From the NCBI RefSeq assembly GCF_000302595.1, contig NZ_JH947125.1:952299-1016298 (forward strand): DNA of 64,000 nucleotides, in the 5' to 3' direction. Both the position numbers and the translations under genes were made by a program. Numbering within the stretch: position 1 is the stretch's first letter; each line of letters opens with the position of its first letter. Below, piece after piece: positions 42,275 through 50,802 of this stretch. The DNA comes from Pedobacter arcticus A12. GTDB lineage: Bacteria; Bacteroidota; Bacteroidia; Sphingobacteriales; Sphingobacteriaceae. The notes beneath the pieces are model-generated. The model saw only the letters and a list, made by a program, of their open reading frames with translations. It did no database searches and was not told where the DNA came from.

Positions 42275-44413
42275 ATGATATTTAAACGGATATTGGTCTT
42301 ATTGTTTTTCATAACCTTTTTTGTTTCAGCAAAATCCGAAATAATTATTTATCCACAAACAACAAGAGTTTTAATCGGAAAAAACTTAAAGATATCAAAT
42401 TCTAAAGAAGAAGATCCTCTTAGAGTAATTTTTAATAAAGAAACATCGAGTCAGGATGTTCCCAATTTGGGTCTTGTTAGAGAAAATGTATGGATTAAGT
42501 TCACTGTTTTTAATAAGAGTGATGAGTCTAAACTTTTATTGGAGCTTGCTTATCCTTTATTGGATGTTGTAACCTTATATGAAATAACCGAAAAATTTAT
42601 CATTAGAAATTCTTTAAGTGAGAGAAATAATTTTGGAGAAAGAAAATATAACTACCCCACTTACATCTTTGATTTAAATATTCCTAAAGGAACAGAAAAG
42701 ACATATTACCTCCAAATTAAAAGCTCTGAGCAAATTATTATTCCAATATATATAAATAAGCCCGATAGCTTATGGTCTCATTTAAGTTCAGAAAGTGCGC
42801 TAAATGGAATTTACTTAGGGATTGTGCTTATCATGTTCCTATATAATCTATTCGTTTATTTTTCTGTAAAGGATAGGAGCTATCTCTACTATGTTATTTA
42901 TCTCATCTTTGTTGGTTTAACACAACTATCTATCAAAGGTTATACTTTTCAATACTTATGGCCTAATCAGCCAGCATTTACCTCTATAAGCTCTATCGTT
43001 TTTGCATCTTTAAGTGGCATAGGTGCTATTCTTGTAACTAAGAGCTTTCTTCAAACAAAAATTAATACACCTAAATTTGATGTTTTTTTAAAGTTACAGA
43101 TTTTGGTTTTTGTTATTTCTCTTATTAGCTGTCTAATTGACACTCGTACAGGATTTCAAATCATGCAGGTAGGTACCAGTATTACAACTCTTTCAATCCT
43201 TGTGATTTCTTGCATGTTGATGATTCAAGGATATACACCTGCAATTTTCTTTTTCTCCGCATGGTCAATATTAGTTGCTGGAGCTGTAGTTTTTTTGTTG
43301 AAAGACTATAATTTAGTGCAGTATAACATTTTTACAAGTTATTCGATGCAGGCCGCATCTGCGATAGAGATGGCTTTACTATCGTTCGGTTTAGCAGATA
43401 GAATCAACATCCTTAAAAAAGAAAAAGAAGCCTCTCAGGCAGAAGCGCTTGCATCAGCACAAGAAAACGAACGCATCATCAAAGAGCAAAACGTTATCCT
43501 CGAGCAAAAAGTAACAGAGCGGACACACGAGTTAATTGAAACAAATGAAGAATTGAGCGACACGCTGGAGAATCTTAAACAAACCCAAACCCAACTAGTG
43601 GCCGCGGAAAAAATGGCGTCTTTGGGGCAGTTAACAGCAGGGATTGCACATGAGATTAATAACCCTATCAATTTTGTAACCTCTAATGTTTCTCCACTCA
43701 CCAGAGACGTTAATTTATTGCTAGAAGCTATAGACAATATTGAAAGCATTGGTTTGTCCGAGAAGTCTAAATCTGATAAGCAACAGGAGATTGAAGATTA
43801 CAAAGAAGATTTGGATTTTGATTATTTGAAGATAGAGATCAATCACCTGCTTAAAGGTATACATGACGGAGCCTCCAGAACGGCAGAAATTGTTAAAGGT
43901 CTAAGAGTTTTTTCTCGCTTAGATGAAGATGATTTAAAAAAGGCGGATATCAATGAGGGCTTAGATTCTACTTTAATTATCATGAATAACGCATTGAGTA
44001 GCGGTAAAATCAAGGTTATTAAAGAATATGGCAACATTCCTACTGCCGAGTGTTATCCGGGAAAACTTAATCAGGTATTTCTAAATATAATTTCCAACGC
44101 TATCCATGCCGTTACTAAAGTGCATGGTGAAAGTGGGGAAGGTGAGCTTAAAATCTCTACAGAAAGTAGAGAAGAAAATATCTACGTTACCATTAAAGAC
44201 AATGGTTCGGGAATGGATGACGTAACTAAAGGTAAAATATTTGATCCGTTTTTTACTACTAAAGATGTTGGAGAAGGTACAGGATTGGGGATGTCTATTG
44301 CCTATAACACCATTAAAAACCATCATGGTGAAATTTTGATCAACAGCGAAATTGGGAAAGGCACCGAAATGATCATTCAAATTCCAATAATCTATAAAAT
44401 AATTTTAGTATAA
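42275..44413 (+). CDS. 7TMR-DISM membrane histidine kinase
   Basis: 712 residues. Signal peptide (~1-22), then periplasmic 7TMR-DISM extracellular domain type 2 (~25-170: GKNLKISNSKEEDPLRVIFN, NLGLVRENVWIKFTV, YYLQIKSSEQ). Seven membrane helices (~175-375) follow, then a coiled coil (~385-440), HisKA with H-box LTAGIAHEINNPINFV (phospho-acceptor His at ~459), and HATPase_c with N-box NIISNAIHAV, G1 DNGSGM, G2 GEGTGLGMSIAYN. A full sensor kinase for a small ligand or surface signal. No receiver is fused; two downstream genes supply receivers. Confidence 0.93.
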   Translation: MIFKRILVLLFFITFFVSAKSEIIIYPQTTRVLIGKNLKISNSKEEDPLRVIFNKETSSQDVPNLGLVRENVWIKFTVFNKSDESKLLLELAYPLLDVVTLYEITEKFIIRNSLSERNNFGERKYNYPTYIFDLNIPKGTEKTYYLQIKSSEQIIIPIYINKPDSLWSHLSSESALNGIYLGIVLIMFLYNLFVYFSVKDRSYLYYVIYLIFVGLTQLSIKGYTFQYLWPNQPAFTSISSIVFASLSGIGAILVTKSFLQTKINTPKFDVFLKLQILVFVISLISCLIDTRTGFQIMQVGTSITTLSILVISCMLMIQGYTPAIFFFSAWSILVAGAVVFLLKDYNLVQYNIFTSYSMQAASAIEMALLSFGLADRINILKKEKEASQAEALASAQENERIIKEQNVILEQKVTERTHELIETNEELSDTLENLKQTQTQLVAAEKMASLGQLTAGIAHEINNPINFVTSNVSPLTRDVNLLLEAIDNIESIGLSEKSKSDKQQEIEDYKEDLDFDYLKIEINHLLKGIHDGASRTAEIVKGLRVFSRLDEDDLKKADINEGLDSTLIIMNNALSSGKIKVIKEYGNIPTAECYPGKLNQVFLNIISNAIHAVTKVHGESGEGELKISTESREENIYVTIKDNGSGMDDVTKGKIFDPFFTTKDVGEGTGLGMSIAYNTIKNHHGEILINSEIGKGTEMIIQIPIIYKIILV

Positions 44414-44464
44414 AATAAATTGTTGCACATTTATTGTAACATTTTTTAAAATAGCCCATTCGGC

Positions 44465-45550
44465 ATGTCAGAAAAGATCAAGATATTATATTTAGATGAT
44501 GAACTCAATAACTTAATTGGGTTTAAAGCCTCTTTAAGGTTGGATTATATCATTTATACCGCACAAAATTCTACCGAAGCCTTAGCCTACCTTGATAAAA
44601 ACCCCGATATAAGGGTTATCTTTTGCGATCAACGGATGCCCGAAAAAACTGGAGTAGAATTTTTTGAAGAAGTGAGAAGTATTCACCCGCATCCGATAAG
44701 AATTCTTTTAACAGCTTACGCCGATATAGAATCTGTTATAGATGCCATCAACAGAGGTAACGTTTTTAGGTATGTAAAAAAACCTTGGTTAGACACAGAT
44801 ATTATTTCTGCCATAGAAGAGTCCAATAAGTTCTATTTGGCAAATTCTATGTTGAGCATGAAAAACGAAGAACTACGAAAGGCTTATTTAGAGCTGGATA
44901 AATTTGCCTACAGCGTGAGCCATGATATTAGAGGACCCCTTGTAGGAATTTCGGGAGGAGTTGACCTTGCACTGCAAAGCAATAACATTGATGAAATAAA
45001 GGAGATTTTATTGTTGATGGAAAAGTCTGTGACCAAATTAGATACCTTTATTTTAAGTATGCATGATTATTACAGTTTGGAAAGGGGCGAATTAAAGATA
45101 ACAGCAATTGATTTTAATGAAGTTGTAAAAGAAACCGAGGCCATATTTGCCATTTATGCCAAAACAGCGCAGATAGATTTTAAAATTAATGTTAGGCAAA
45201 ATGAACCGTTCTGGAGTGATGTAATATCTATTAATCTAATTATTAATAACCTGCTAACAAATGCTTTTAAATATCAAAGAAAGGGTGCAGATAACAAAAA
45301 AGTAACCTTAGATATTGAAGTGTTTAGAGGGTCTGTTACCATAGCTGTTGGTGATAACGGGACCGGAATAGAGGGAAAATACATAGATGAGATTTTTAAC
45401 CTATTCTTTAGGGCCAGTATTCAGGAGTCGGGTTCTGGCTTAGGATTGTTTAACGTTAAGAGTTCGGTGTTAAAATTGAATGGTACAATAGATGTAAATT
45501 CTGTTTTAGATGAAGGAACTACATTTACAGTTGTTATACCCCATAAATAA
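44465..45550 (+). CDS. Hybrid response regulator - histidine kinase
   Basis: 361 residues. Receiver domain first (~4-120; acidic pair DD at 11-12, phospho-acceptor Asp55 in IFCDQRMPEKTG, Lys106). A linker helix and HisKA (H-box AYSVSHDIRGPLVG, His153) follow, then HATPase_c (NNLLTNAFKYQ, GDNGTGI, SGSGLGLF). Receiver-first kinases typically receive phosphate from another kinase and pass it on. The receiver is closely related to the one encoded at 46052-46516. 51 bp after the 7TMR kinase gene. Confidence 0.92.
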   Translation: MSEKIKILYLDDELNNLIGFKASLRLDYIIYTAQNSTEALAYLDKNPDIRVIFCDQRMPEKTGVEFFEEVRSIHPHPIRILLTAYADIESVIDAINRGNVFRYVKKPWLDTDIISAIEESNKFYLANSMLSMKNEELRKAYLELDKFAYSVSHDIRGPLVGISGGVDLALQSNNIDEIKEILLLMEKSVTKLDTFILSMHDYYSLERGELKITAIDFNEVVKETEAIFAIYAKTAQIDFKINVRQNEPFWSDVISINLIINNLLTNAFKYQRKGADNKKVTLDIEVFRGSVTIAVGDNGTGIEGKYIDEIFNLFFRASIQESGSGLGLFNVKSSVLKLNGTIDVNSVLDEGTTFTVVIPHK

Positions 45551-45566
45551 ACCATATGAAACCGAC

Positions 45567-45615
45567 ATGATTAAAATAATCGTTAAGCACACAGGGCAAT
45601 GATTATTTTAATCAT
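45567..45615. other. Perfect 15-bp inverted repeat
   Basis: ATGATTAAAATAATC at 45567-45581 is repeated in inverted form (GATTATTTTAATCAT) at 45601-45615, 19-nt loop. It lies in the 108-bp spacer between the hybrid kinase and the receiver gene. No T-tract follows, so it is more likely an RNA structure or operator than a terminator. Confidence 0.85.
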
Positions 45616-45658
45616 CAAAGGTTCCATCTGACAAATAAAAATCAATAAAAATAAACAG

Positions 45659-46063
45659 ATGAAATTGTCATTTATAATTATAGACGATAGGGAGCTAGAC
45701 TGTTATATAGCAGAAAAAATTATCCAGAAAACAGGATTAAGTACAGACAATAAGATATTTTATGATGCTTTTTCTGGTCTAAATTTTATTAAAAACACTC
45801 CTGTAACAGACAGTATTATAATTGTTCTTTTAGATATTATGATGCCCGTTATGAATGGCTTCCAATTTATGGAAGCGTTTGAGAAACTACCTGAAGAAAT
45901 TAAAAATAATTATAGAATTGTAGCAATAACAACTTCTTTAAATAAAAATGATATCAGCGAAATTTCCAGCTACAAATCGGTTATTGGTGTTCTAAAAAAG
46001 CCTTACCCCTCCGAAGCATTGGTTAAGGTTTTGCAAATAATAACCGGAGACTTAGGACAGTAA
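45659..46063 (+). CDS. Single-domain response regulator
   Basis: 134 residues, receiver domain only: acidic pair D9-D10 (IIIDDRELDCYIAEKI), phospho-acceptor Asp59 in LLDIMMPVMNGFQF, Thr ~92 region (VAITTSLNKND) and Lys ~114 (GVLKKPYPSEAL). With no output domain it may serve as an intermediate in a relay or as a protein-interaction switch. Its last 12 bases overlap the end of the convergent receiver gene. Confidence 0.93.
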   Translation: MKLSFIIIDDRELDCYIAEKIIQKTGLSTDNKIFYDAFSGLNFIKNTPVTDSIIIVLLDIMMPVMNGFQFMEAFEKLPEEIKNNYRIVAITTSLNKNDISEISSYKSVIGVLKKPYPSEALVKVLQIITGDLGQ

Positions 46064-46516
46064 CTTTTGGCGTAATAAAAACTCTAACTGGTCATTAGAA
46101 GTAGCAAGTTTTCCGTTCATACTTTCTAGCTCTCTTTTTTCTAGAAGAACCTCATACGCTCTATTGATACTGATATCCAATTCTTCTTCATTCCAAGGCT
46201 TGGTTAGGTAATGAAATATTTTACCTTTGTTTACAGCATCAACTACGGCGCCCATATCTGCATATCCTGTCAATAAAATACGCATAGGATCAGGATGCGT
46301 TTCTAAAACTTTTTCCAAAAATTGCACTCCGGTCATCTGAGGCATTCTTTGGTCTGTAATAATAATATCTACAGCGCTTTTCTCTAATATTTTCAAAGCC
46401 TCATCACCACTTATTGCAATAAAAACCTTGTATTTTAGTCTAAAATTAGCTTTGAATGATATAAGATTGTTCTCTTCATCATCAACGTAAAGTATAGCGA
46501 TTTTTTTGTCTACCAT
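46052..46516 (-). CDS. Receiver-domain protein paralogous to the hybrid kinase receiver
   Basis: 154 residues. Receiver (~6-125) with DD at 12-13, phospho-acceptor Asp55 (IIITDQRMPQMTG), Lys ~106 in YLTKPWNEEEL. The ~30-residue tail is a coiled coil (LEKRELESMNGKLATSNDQLEFLLRQ). Receiver sequence is nearly parallel to the hybrid kinase one (Y.DDE.NNLI.FKA..RL.Y..). No DNA-binding or enzymatic output. It converges on the single-domain regulator gene with a 12-bp overlap. Confidence 0.92.
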   Translation of the reverse strand: MVDKKIAILYVDDEENNLISFKANFRLKYKVFIAISGDEALKILEKSAVDIIITDQRMPQMTGVQFLEKVLETHPDPMRILLTGYADMGAVVDAVNKGKIFHYLTKPWNEEELDISINRAYEVLLEKRELESMNGKLATSNDQLEFLLRQKLLS

Positions 46517-46578
46517 GTTTAAAAATATTAAGCCGTTCTGATACCAAGTACTAAGTAAGTATACAAAAACCAGAAATG

Positions 46579-46586
46579 CAAAGATA
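46579..46586 (-). promoter_or_regulatory. Candidate promoter of the receiver gene (TATCTTTG)
   Basis: On the minus strand TATCTTTG matches TAnnTTTG; an ATTG lies ~20 bp upstream of it. It lies 62 bp upstream of the receiver ATG at 46516. Confidence 0.45.
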
Positions 46587-46640
46587 AATTAAAACGAAAG
46601 CAATAACCTAAAAAAATAATTTCATTTATAGGATAATTCT

Positions 46641-47144
46641 TATGCTAACGAATGATTTGGAAGAAGTTTAATCTTTGGCGCAAGCTTTTTCTTCACAGGC
46701 TTGTTCAGTACATCATTTTCCGAAATGATGCTGATACATCTAATTTCACTTCTTTAAATTTTTCTACACCATAATCTCGCATCGCTTCTCTTAACTCATC
46801 ATCAGAAATATCCAGATCGCTCGCTTTTTTGAAATCTAGTTTTCCGTTATGAACAAGTATTTCGAGCTTTTTGTTGATTAAGGCTTTAAATCTTGGACTT
46901 TTAAAAAGTAATTTGTTGAATATAAAATTCATTAAAAACAGCACACTCGCAGCAATTATCCCGCCCAATAACTTGTATCAGCGCCAACCATAGCATTTTG
47001 GACAGAATTACTGATCAATAAAATAAGTACAATATCAAAAGTGTTTAGTTGCGAAAGTTGCTTTTTACCTGTAATTCTTATCGCAACCAATATAAAAACG
47101 TAAACAGATACGCTTCTTACAATGGTCTCAAAATCTCCTGACAT
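46641..47144 (-). pseudogene. DUF421 (YetF-like) membrane protein with two frameshifts
   Basis: Three frame segments rebuild one DUF421 protein. 46956-47144 codes FETIVRSVSVYVFILVAIRITGKKQLSQL...NAMVGADTS. A 1-nt loss in AGT-TA-TTG then shifts the frame to 46705-46968 (LGGIIAASVLFLMNFIFNKL...SDLDISDDELREAMRDYGVEKFKEVKLDV). A second lesion near 46735-46745 moves back to the first frame, where SIISENDVLNKPVKKKLAPK.. runs to a TAA at 46641. Reading frames were traced by hand. Product would normally sit in the inner membrane; function of DUF421 is unknown. Two independent lesions make a single sequencing error unlikely. Confidence 0.85.
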
Positions 47145-47313
47145 ATAAATGTAATAACAGCATCTAAATTAAAGTTTTAAAAGGAGATTGATTGATATTT
47201 TTTCGCATCAAAGCAATTAGCTAATAGGTTTTTAGCTTAAAAATGCAACTATATATTTATCTTGTGCGCTTAATATCAAAACCATCTTTCAACAAGAAAA
47301 ACAACAGAAATCA

Positions 47314-49824
47314 ATGCTTAAAACAAAATTATCATTGCTCGTAACAATCCTATTATTTGCGACAGCGTTTACCCAAGCTCAACAACAAAATCCAGACAGC
47401 GTACAAACAGCTTTATCTATTTATCGGGCAACACCAGAAAAAATCAACGATTTGGTAAACACAAAGCTGGATGTAAAGTTTGATTATAAAAAAGCTTACC
47501 TCTTGGGAAAAGCCTGGATAACTTTAAAGCCACATTTTTATCCAACAGATTCTTTGAACCTCGATGCTAAAGGCATGGAGATTAAAAATGTGTCTATCGT
47601 AAATGGGAATATCAGTAGTCCGCTCAAATACAAATATGATGGCTTGGAGCTGAAAATTGATTTAGGTAAAACCTACAAATCATCAGAAAATTATACGGTT
47701 TATATTGCTTACACTGCAAAACCTAACGAGTTTAAGGTAAAGGGAAGCGCTGCGATAACGGATGCTAAAGGCTTATATTTTATTAACCCCGATAGTAGTG
47801 TAAAAGGTAAGCCGGTGCAAATCTGGACACAGGGAGAAACAGAAGGTTCCTCAGTTTGGTTTCCAACTATTGATAAAACCAATCAGAAAACTACGCAGGA
47901 AATCAGCATGACGGTGCTTGATAAATATGTGACACTTTCAAACGGTGCTTTAGTTGCACAAAAGAAAAATGCAGACGGTACCCGTACCGACACTTGGAAA
48001 ATGGATCAGCCACACGCCCCATATCTTTTTATGATGGCGGTTGGCGATTTTAAGGTTTATCACGATAAGTATAAAAACATTCCTGTTGATTATTATCTGG
48101 AGCCAGCTTATGCACCTTACGCAAAAGATATTTTTGGCAAAACGCCTGCAATGATGGATTTTTTCGCAAAAAAGTTGGGCGTAGAATATCCTTGGAATAA
48201 ATACGCACAGATTGTGGTGCGTGATTATGTAAGTGGAGCTATGGAAAATACCACTGCAACTTTACATGGGGCTTATGTACAACAAACTAAAAGAGAATTA
48301 TTAGATGGAAGTAACGGCGAAGAAACCATTGCTCACGAGCTTTTTCACCAATGGTTTGGCGATTATGTAACTGCAGAAAGCTGGAGCAATCTGTCTGTTA
48401 ATGAATCCTTTGCCGATTTTAGCGAAACACTTTGGGCAGAACACTCCAAAAGTCAGGATGCTGGAGATGCACATAATTACGAGTCTATGCAGGCTTATTT
48501 ATTGTCTCCAGAGGCTAAAAACAAACATTTGGTTCGTTTTCATTATGTAGATAAAGAAGATATGTTTGATGTGGTTACCTATCAAAAAGGTGGTCGCATT
48601 TTGAATATGTTGCGTAATTATTTAGGCGAAGAAGCTTTCTTCAAAGGCTTAAATCTTTATCTAAAAACAAATGCACTGGGTAACGGAGAAGCGCACCAGT
48701 TACGTTTAGCCTTGGAACAGGTGAGCGGTCGAGATTTGAACTGGTTTTTTAATCAGTGGTATTTTGGATCCGGTCATCCGGAGTTAAATATCAGTTATAA
48801 ATGGGATGCAGTTACCAAAACACAGACTGTTTATTTAGCACAAACGCAAAAAGAAAATGTTTTTACCCTTCCAATGAAAATTGATGTTTATGAAGGAGGA
48901 AAAAAAGTTCGTCATAATTACTGGATGACCACCCGTACCGATTCCATCAGCTTTAAGCTAAACAGTAAACCAAATTTGGTGAATGTGGACGCTGATAAAA
49001 TTCTTTTGGTCGCTAAAAAGGACGAAAAAAGTTTGGAAGAGTTTGCTTTCCAATACAAAAATGCGCCTTTATACGTAGATCGGTTAGAAGCAATAGCAGC
49101 GGCAACAGAAAGAATAAATGAAAAAACAGCTCAAGAGGTATTGGTTGCGGCTTTGAACGATCCATATTTTGGATTAAGAACAGAAGCAATCAATAATTTG
49201 AAGTTACAAAACGAAGAAATCAAAAAAGCGGTTTTATCAAAAATCGTTGCCATGGCAAGCACAGACAATAGCACTTTGGTGAGGGCAGCTGCAATTGAGT
49301 CGTTGGCAAACTTGCAGGACAAAATTTATAAGCCTTTGTTTATAGAATCGTTGAAAAACCCATCGTATGCGGTTGAAGCTGCTGCTTTAAATGCAGTTGC
49401 TGCAATTGACATTTCGCAAGCAAAAGTTTTGGCAAATGGTTTGCAAAAGGATAGTAAAGGTCCATTGGTAGCTTCCATTGTTAATATTTACGGTGTGGAA
49501 GGCGGAGATGCCGAGTTCCCTTACGTTTATAATTCTTTTATGGAGGCAGGTACCCAAAGTCAATTTGATATGATCCCAGGTTTGGCAAGTATTTTAATGA
49601 ATGTGAAGAATATTACTAATTTACAGCAAGGTTTAGATGAACTGCAGATCATGTCGGAGAAGTTTAGCAAATACGGAATACATAAATATGTGAATGTAAT
49701 GCTGAATAATATTTTAATGGCGAAAAAAGACGATAGAGATAAAGCGCCATTAGCAGATAAAGCCGGTTTTGAAGCACAGATAGCTGCTGTTCAAAAAGCG
49801 ATTACGGAGCTTGAAAAGCTGTAA
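47314..49824 (+). CDS. M1 family metallopeptidase with C-terminal HEAT-like repeats
   Basis: 836 residues with signal peptide (LKTKLSLLVTILLFATAFTQAQ, cleaved ~22). M1 aminopeptidase fold: substrate-binding GAMENTTAT motif, zinc site HELFH at 341-345 with the distal glutamate in NESFADF (~364), followed by the tyrosine-containing region. The second half (~560-820) is a series of HEAT-like helix pairs (EVLVAALNDPYFGLRTEAINNL, VRAAAIESLANLQDKIYKPLFIESL). Periplasmic or surface-located peptide degradation is expected. Monocistronic, ended by a strong terminator. Confidence 0.95.
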   Translation: MLKTKLSLLVTILLFATAFTQAQQQNPDSVQTALSIYRATPEKINDLVNTKLDVKFDYKKAYLLGKAWITLKPHFYPTDSLNLDAKGMEIKNVSIVNGNISSPLKYKYDGLELKIDLGKTYKSSENYTVYIAYTAKPNEFKVKGSAAITDAKGLYFINPDSSVKGKPVQIWTQGETEGSSVWFPTIDKTNQKTTQEISMTVLDKYVTLSNGALVAQKKNADGTRTDTWKMDQPHAPYLFMMAVGDFKVYHDKYKNIPVDYYLEPAYAPYAKDIFGKTPAMMDFFAKKLGVEYPWNKYAQIVVRDYVSGAMENTTATLHGAYVQQTKRELLDGSNGEETIAHELFHQWFGDYVTAESWSNLSVNESFADFSETLWAEHSKSQDAGDAHNYESMQAYLLSPEAKNKHLVRFHYVDKEDMFDVVTYQKGGRILNMLRNYLGEEAFFKGLNLYLKTNALGNGEAHQLRLALEQVSGRDLNWFFNQWYFGSGHPELNISYKWDAVTKTQTVYLAQTQKENVFTLPMKIDVYEGGKKVRHNYWMTTRTDSISFKLNSKPNLVNVDADKILLVAKKDEKSLEEFAFQYKNAPLYVDRLEAIAAATERINEKTAQEVLVAALNDPYFGLRTEAINNLKLQNEEIKKAVLSKIVAMASTDNSTLVRAAAIESLANLQDKIYKPLFIESLKNPSYAVEAAALNAVAAIDISQAKVLANGLQKDSKGPLVASIVNIYGVEGGDAEFPYVYNSFMEAGTQSQFDMIPGLASILMNVKNITNLQQGLDELQIMSEKFSKYGIHKYVNVMLNNILMAKKDDRDKAPLADKAGFEAQIAAVQKAITELEKL

Positions 49825-49836
49825 AGTATTTTAAGC

Positions 49837-49872
49837 AACAAAGCCGATTTTCTTTTGAAAATCGGCTTTGTT
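49837..49872 (+). terminator. Intrinsic terminator after M1 peptidase
   Basis: Stem AACAAAGCCGATTTTC / GAAAATCGGCTTTGTT, 5-nt loop; symmetric enough to serve the convergent fasciclin gene as well. Confidence 0.85.
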
Positions 49873-49936
49873 ATAAGAAGTAGTTTTTTAATAGCTTTTA
49901 CAAGCCTAATGAGCTTCTACACTATTAACTTAAAAA

Positions 49937-50488
49937 CTATTTTGGCATTAAAACCGTGTCTATTACGTGGATAATGCCATTTTTTTGGTTAACATCAGCA
50001 ATAGTTACATAAGAAGCACCACCTTTTGCATCCCATAATTTTACTTTTTTACCATCCATAGAAGCGTAAAGTTTTTCGCCTTGTACAGTAGTAAAAGTTG
50101 CTTTACCTTTTCCTTTTTTAATAGCAGCCATAATATCAGCAGCACTGTATTTACCTGCTAAAACGTGGTAAGTTAAAATTTTGGTTAACGTTGCTTTGTT
50201 TTCTGGTTTTACCAAAGTAGCAACCGTACCTGCTGGCAATTTATCAAACGCCTCGTTAGTTGGTGCAAACACCGTGAACGGACCAGCACTTTTTAAAGTT
50301 TCAACCAAACCTGCTGCTTTTACTGCGGCAACTAAGGTGGTGTGATCTTTTGAATTTACTGCATTGTCAACAATATCTTTTGTGTTGTACATTGCTGCAC
50401 CGCCAACCATTGGGTTTTTTTGTGCGAAAGCTTGAGGTGCAAATGCGATAGCTACTAAGGCAAATGCTACTAGAAATAATTTTTTCAT
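49937..50488 (-). CDS. Fasciclin domain secreted protein
   Basis: 183 residues: signal peptide KKLFLVAFALVAIAFAPQAFAQ (cleavage ~22) and one FAS1 domain (~35-180). FAS1 landmarks are visible: DIVDNAVNSKDHTTLVAAVKAAGLVETLKSAGPFTVFAPTNEAFDKLP, the H-box ILTYHVLAGKYSAADI, and the NGIIHVIDTVLMPK end. Adhesion or surface role in other organisms; here unknown. Stand-alone gene. Confidence 0.95.
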   Translation of the reverse strand: MKKLFLVAFALVAIAFAPQAFAQKNPMVGGAAMYNTKDIVDNAVNSKDHTTLVAAVKAAGLVETLKSAGPFTVFAPTNEAFDKLPAGTVATLVKPENKATLTKILTYHVLAGKYSAADIMAAIKKGKGKATFTTVQGEKLYASMDGKKVKLWDAKGGASYVTIADVNQKNGIIHVIDTVLMPK

Positions 50489-50802
50489 ATCTGTTTATCT
50501 TTATTTGGGATGATTAACGGAGAAAAATCAAAGACGGATTTCAGGAGATGGAAAATAATTATAAACGAAAGAAACTTGGGCATCCGGGCGGGCTTTTCGC
50601 TATATCTTTTGCCAAAAAAAGGCAAAAGGATGTCGCTTCAATCCCTGATGCGAACTGCTTAATAGTCAGCACTTTTAGTCGGTAATCTTCAGAAAGCAGC
50701 TGAACGAAAGTATTGTTTTGATAAAATTATTTGATTTCGTTTTTTTATTTGTGATACATTGCAACCTTACTGTCGGAAAAATCAAAAGAAGAAGATAAAA
50801 AT
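50489..50802. repeat. Dispersed intergenic hairpin (GCTTTTCGCTATATCTTTTGCC..GGCAAAAGG)
   Basis: 50578-50655 reads CGGGCGGGCTTTTCGCTATAT, a hairpin CTTTTGCC-A7-GGCAAAAG at 50606-50628, then GATGTCGCTTCAATCCCTGATGCG. Its reverse form (GGGATTGAAGCGACATCC...GATATAGCGAAAAGCCC) looks like a repeat I know from intergenic regions of many Sphingobacteria and Flavobacteria. No gene in the rest of the spacer. Confidence 0.55.
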
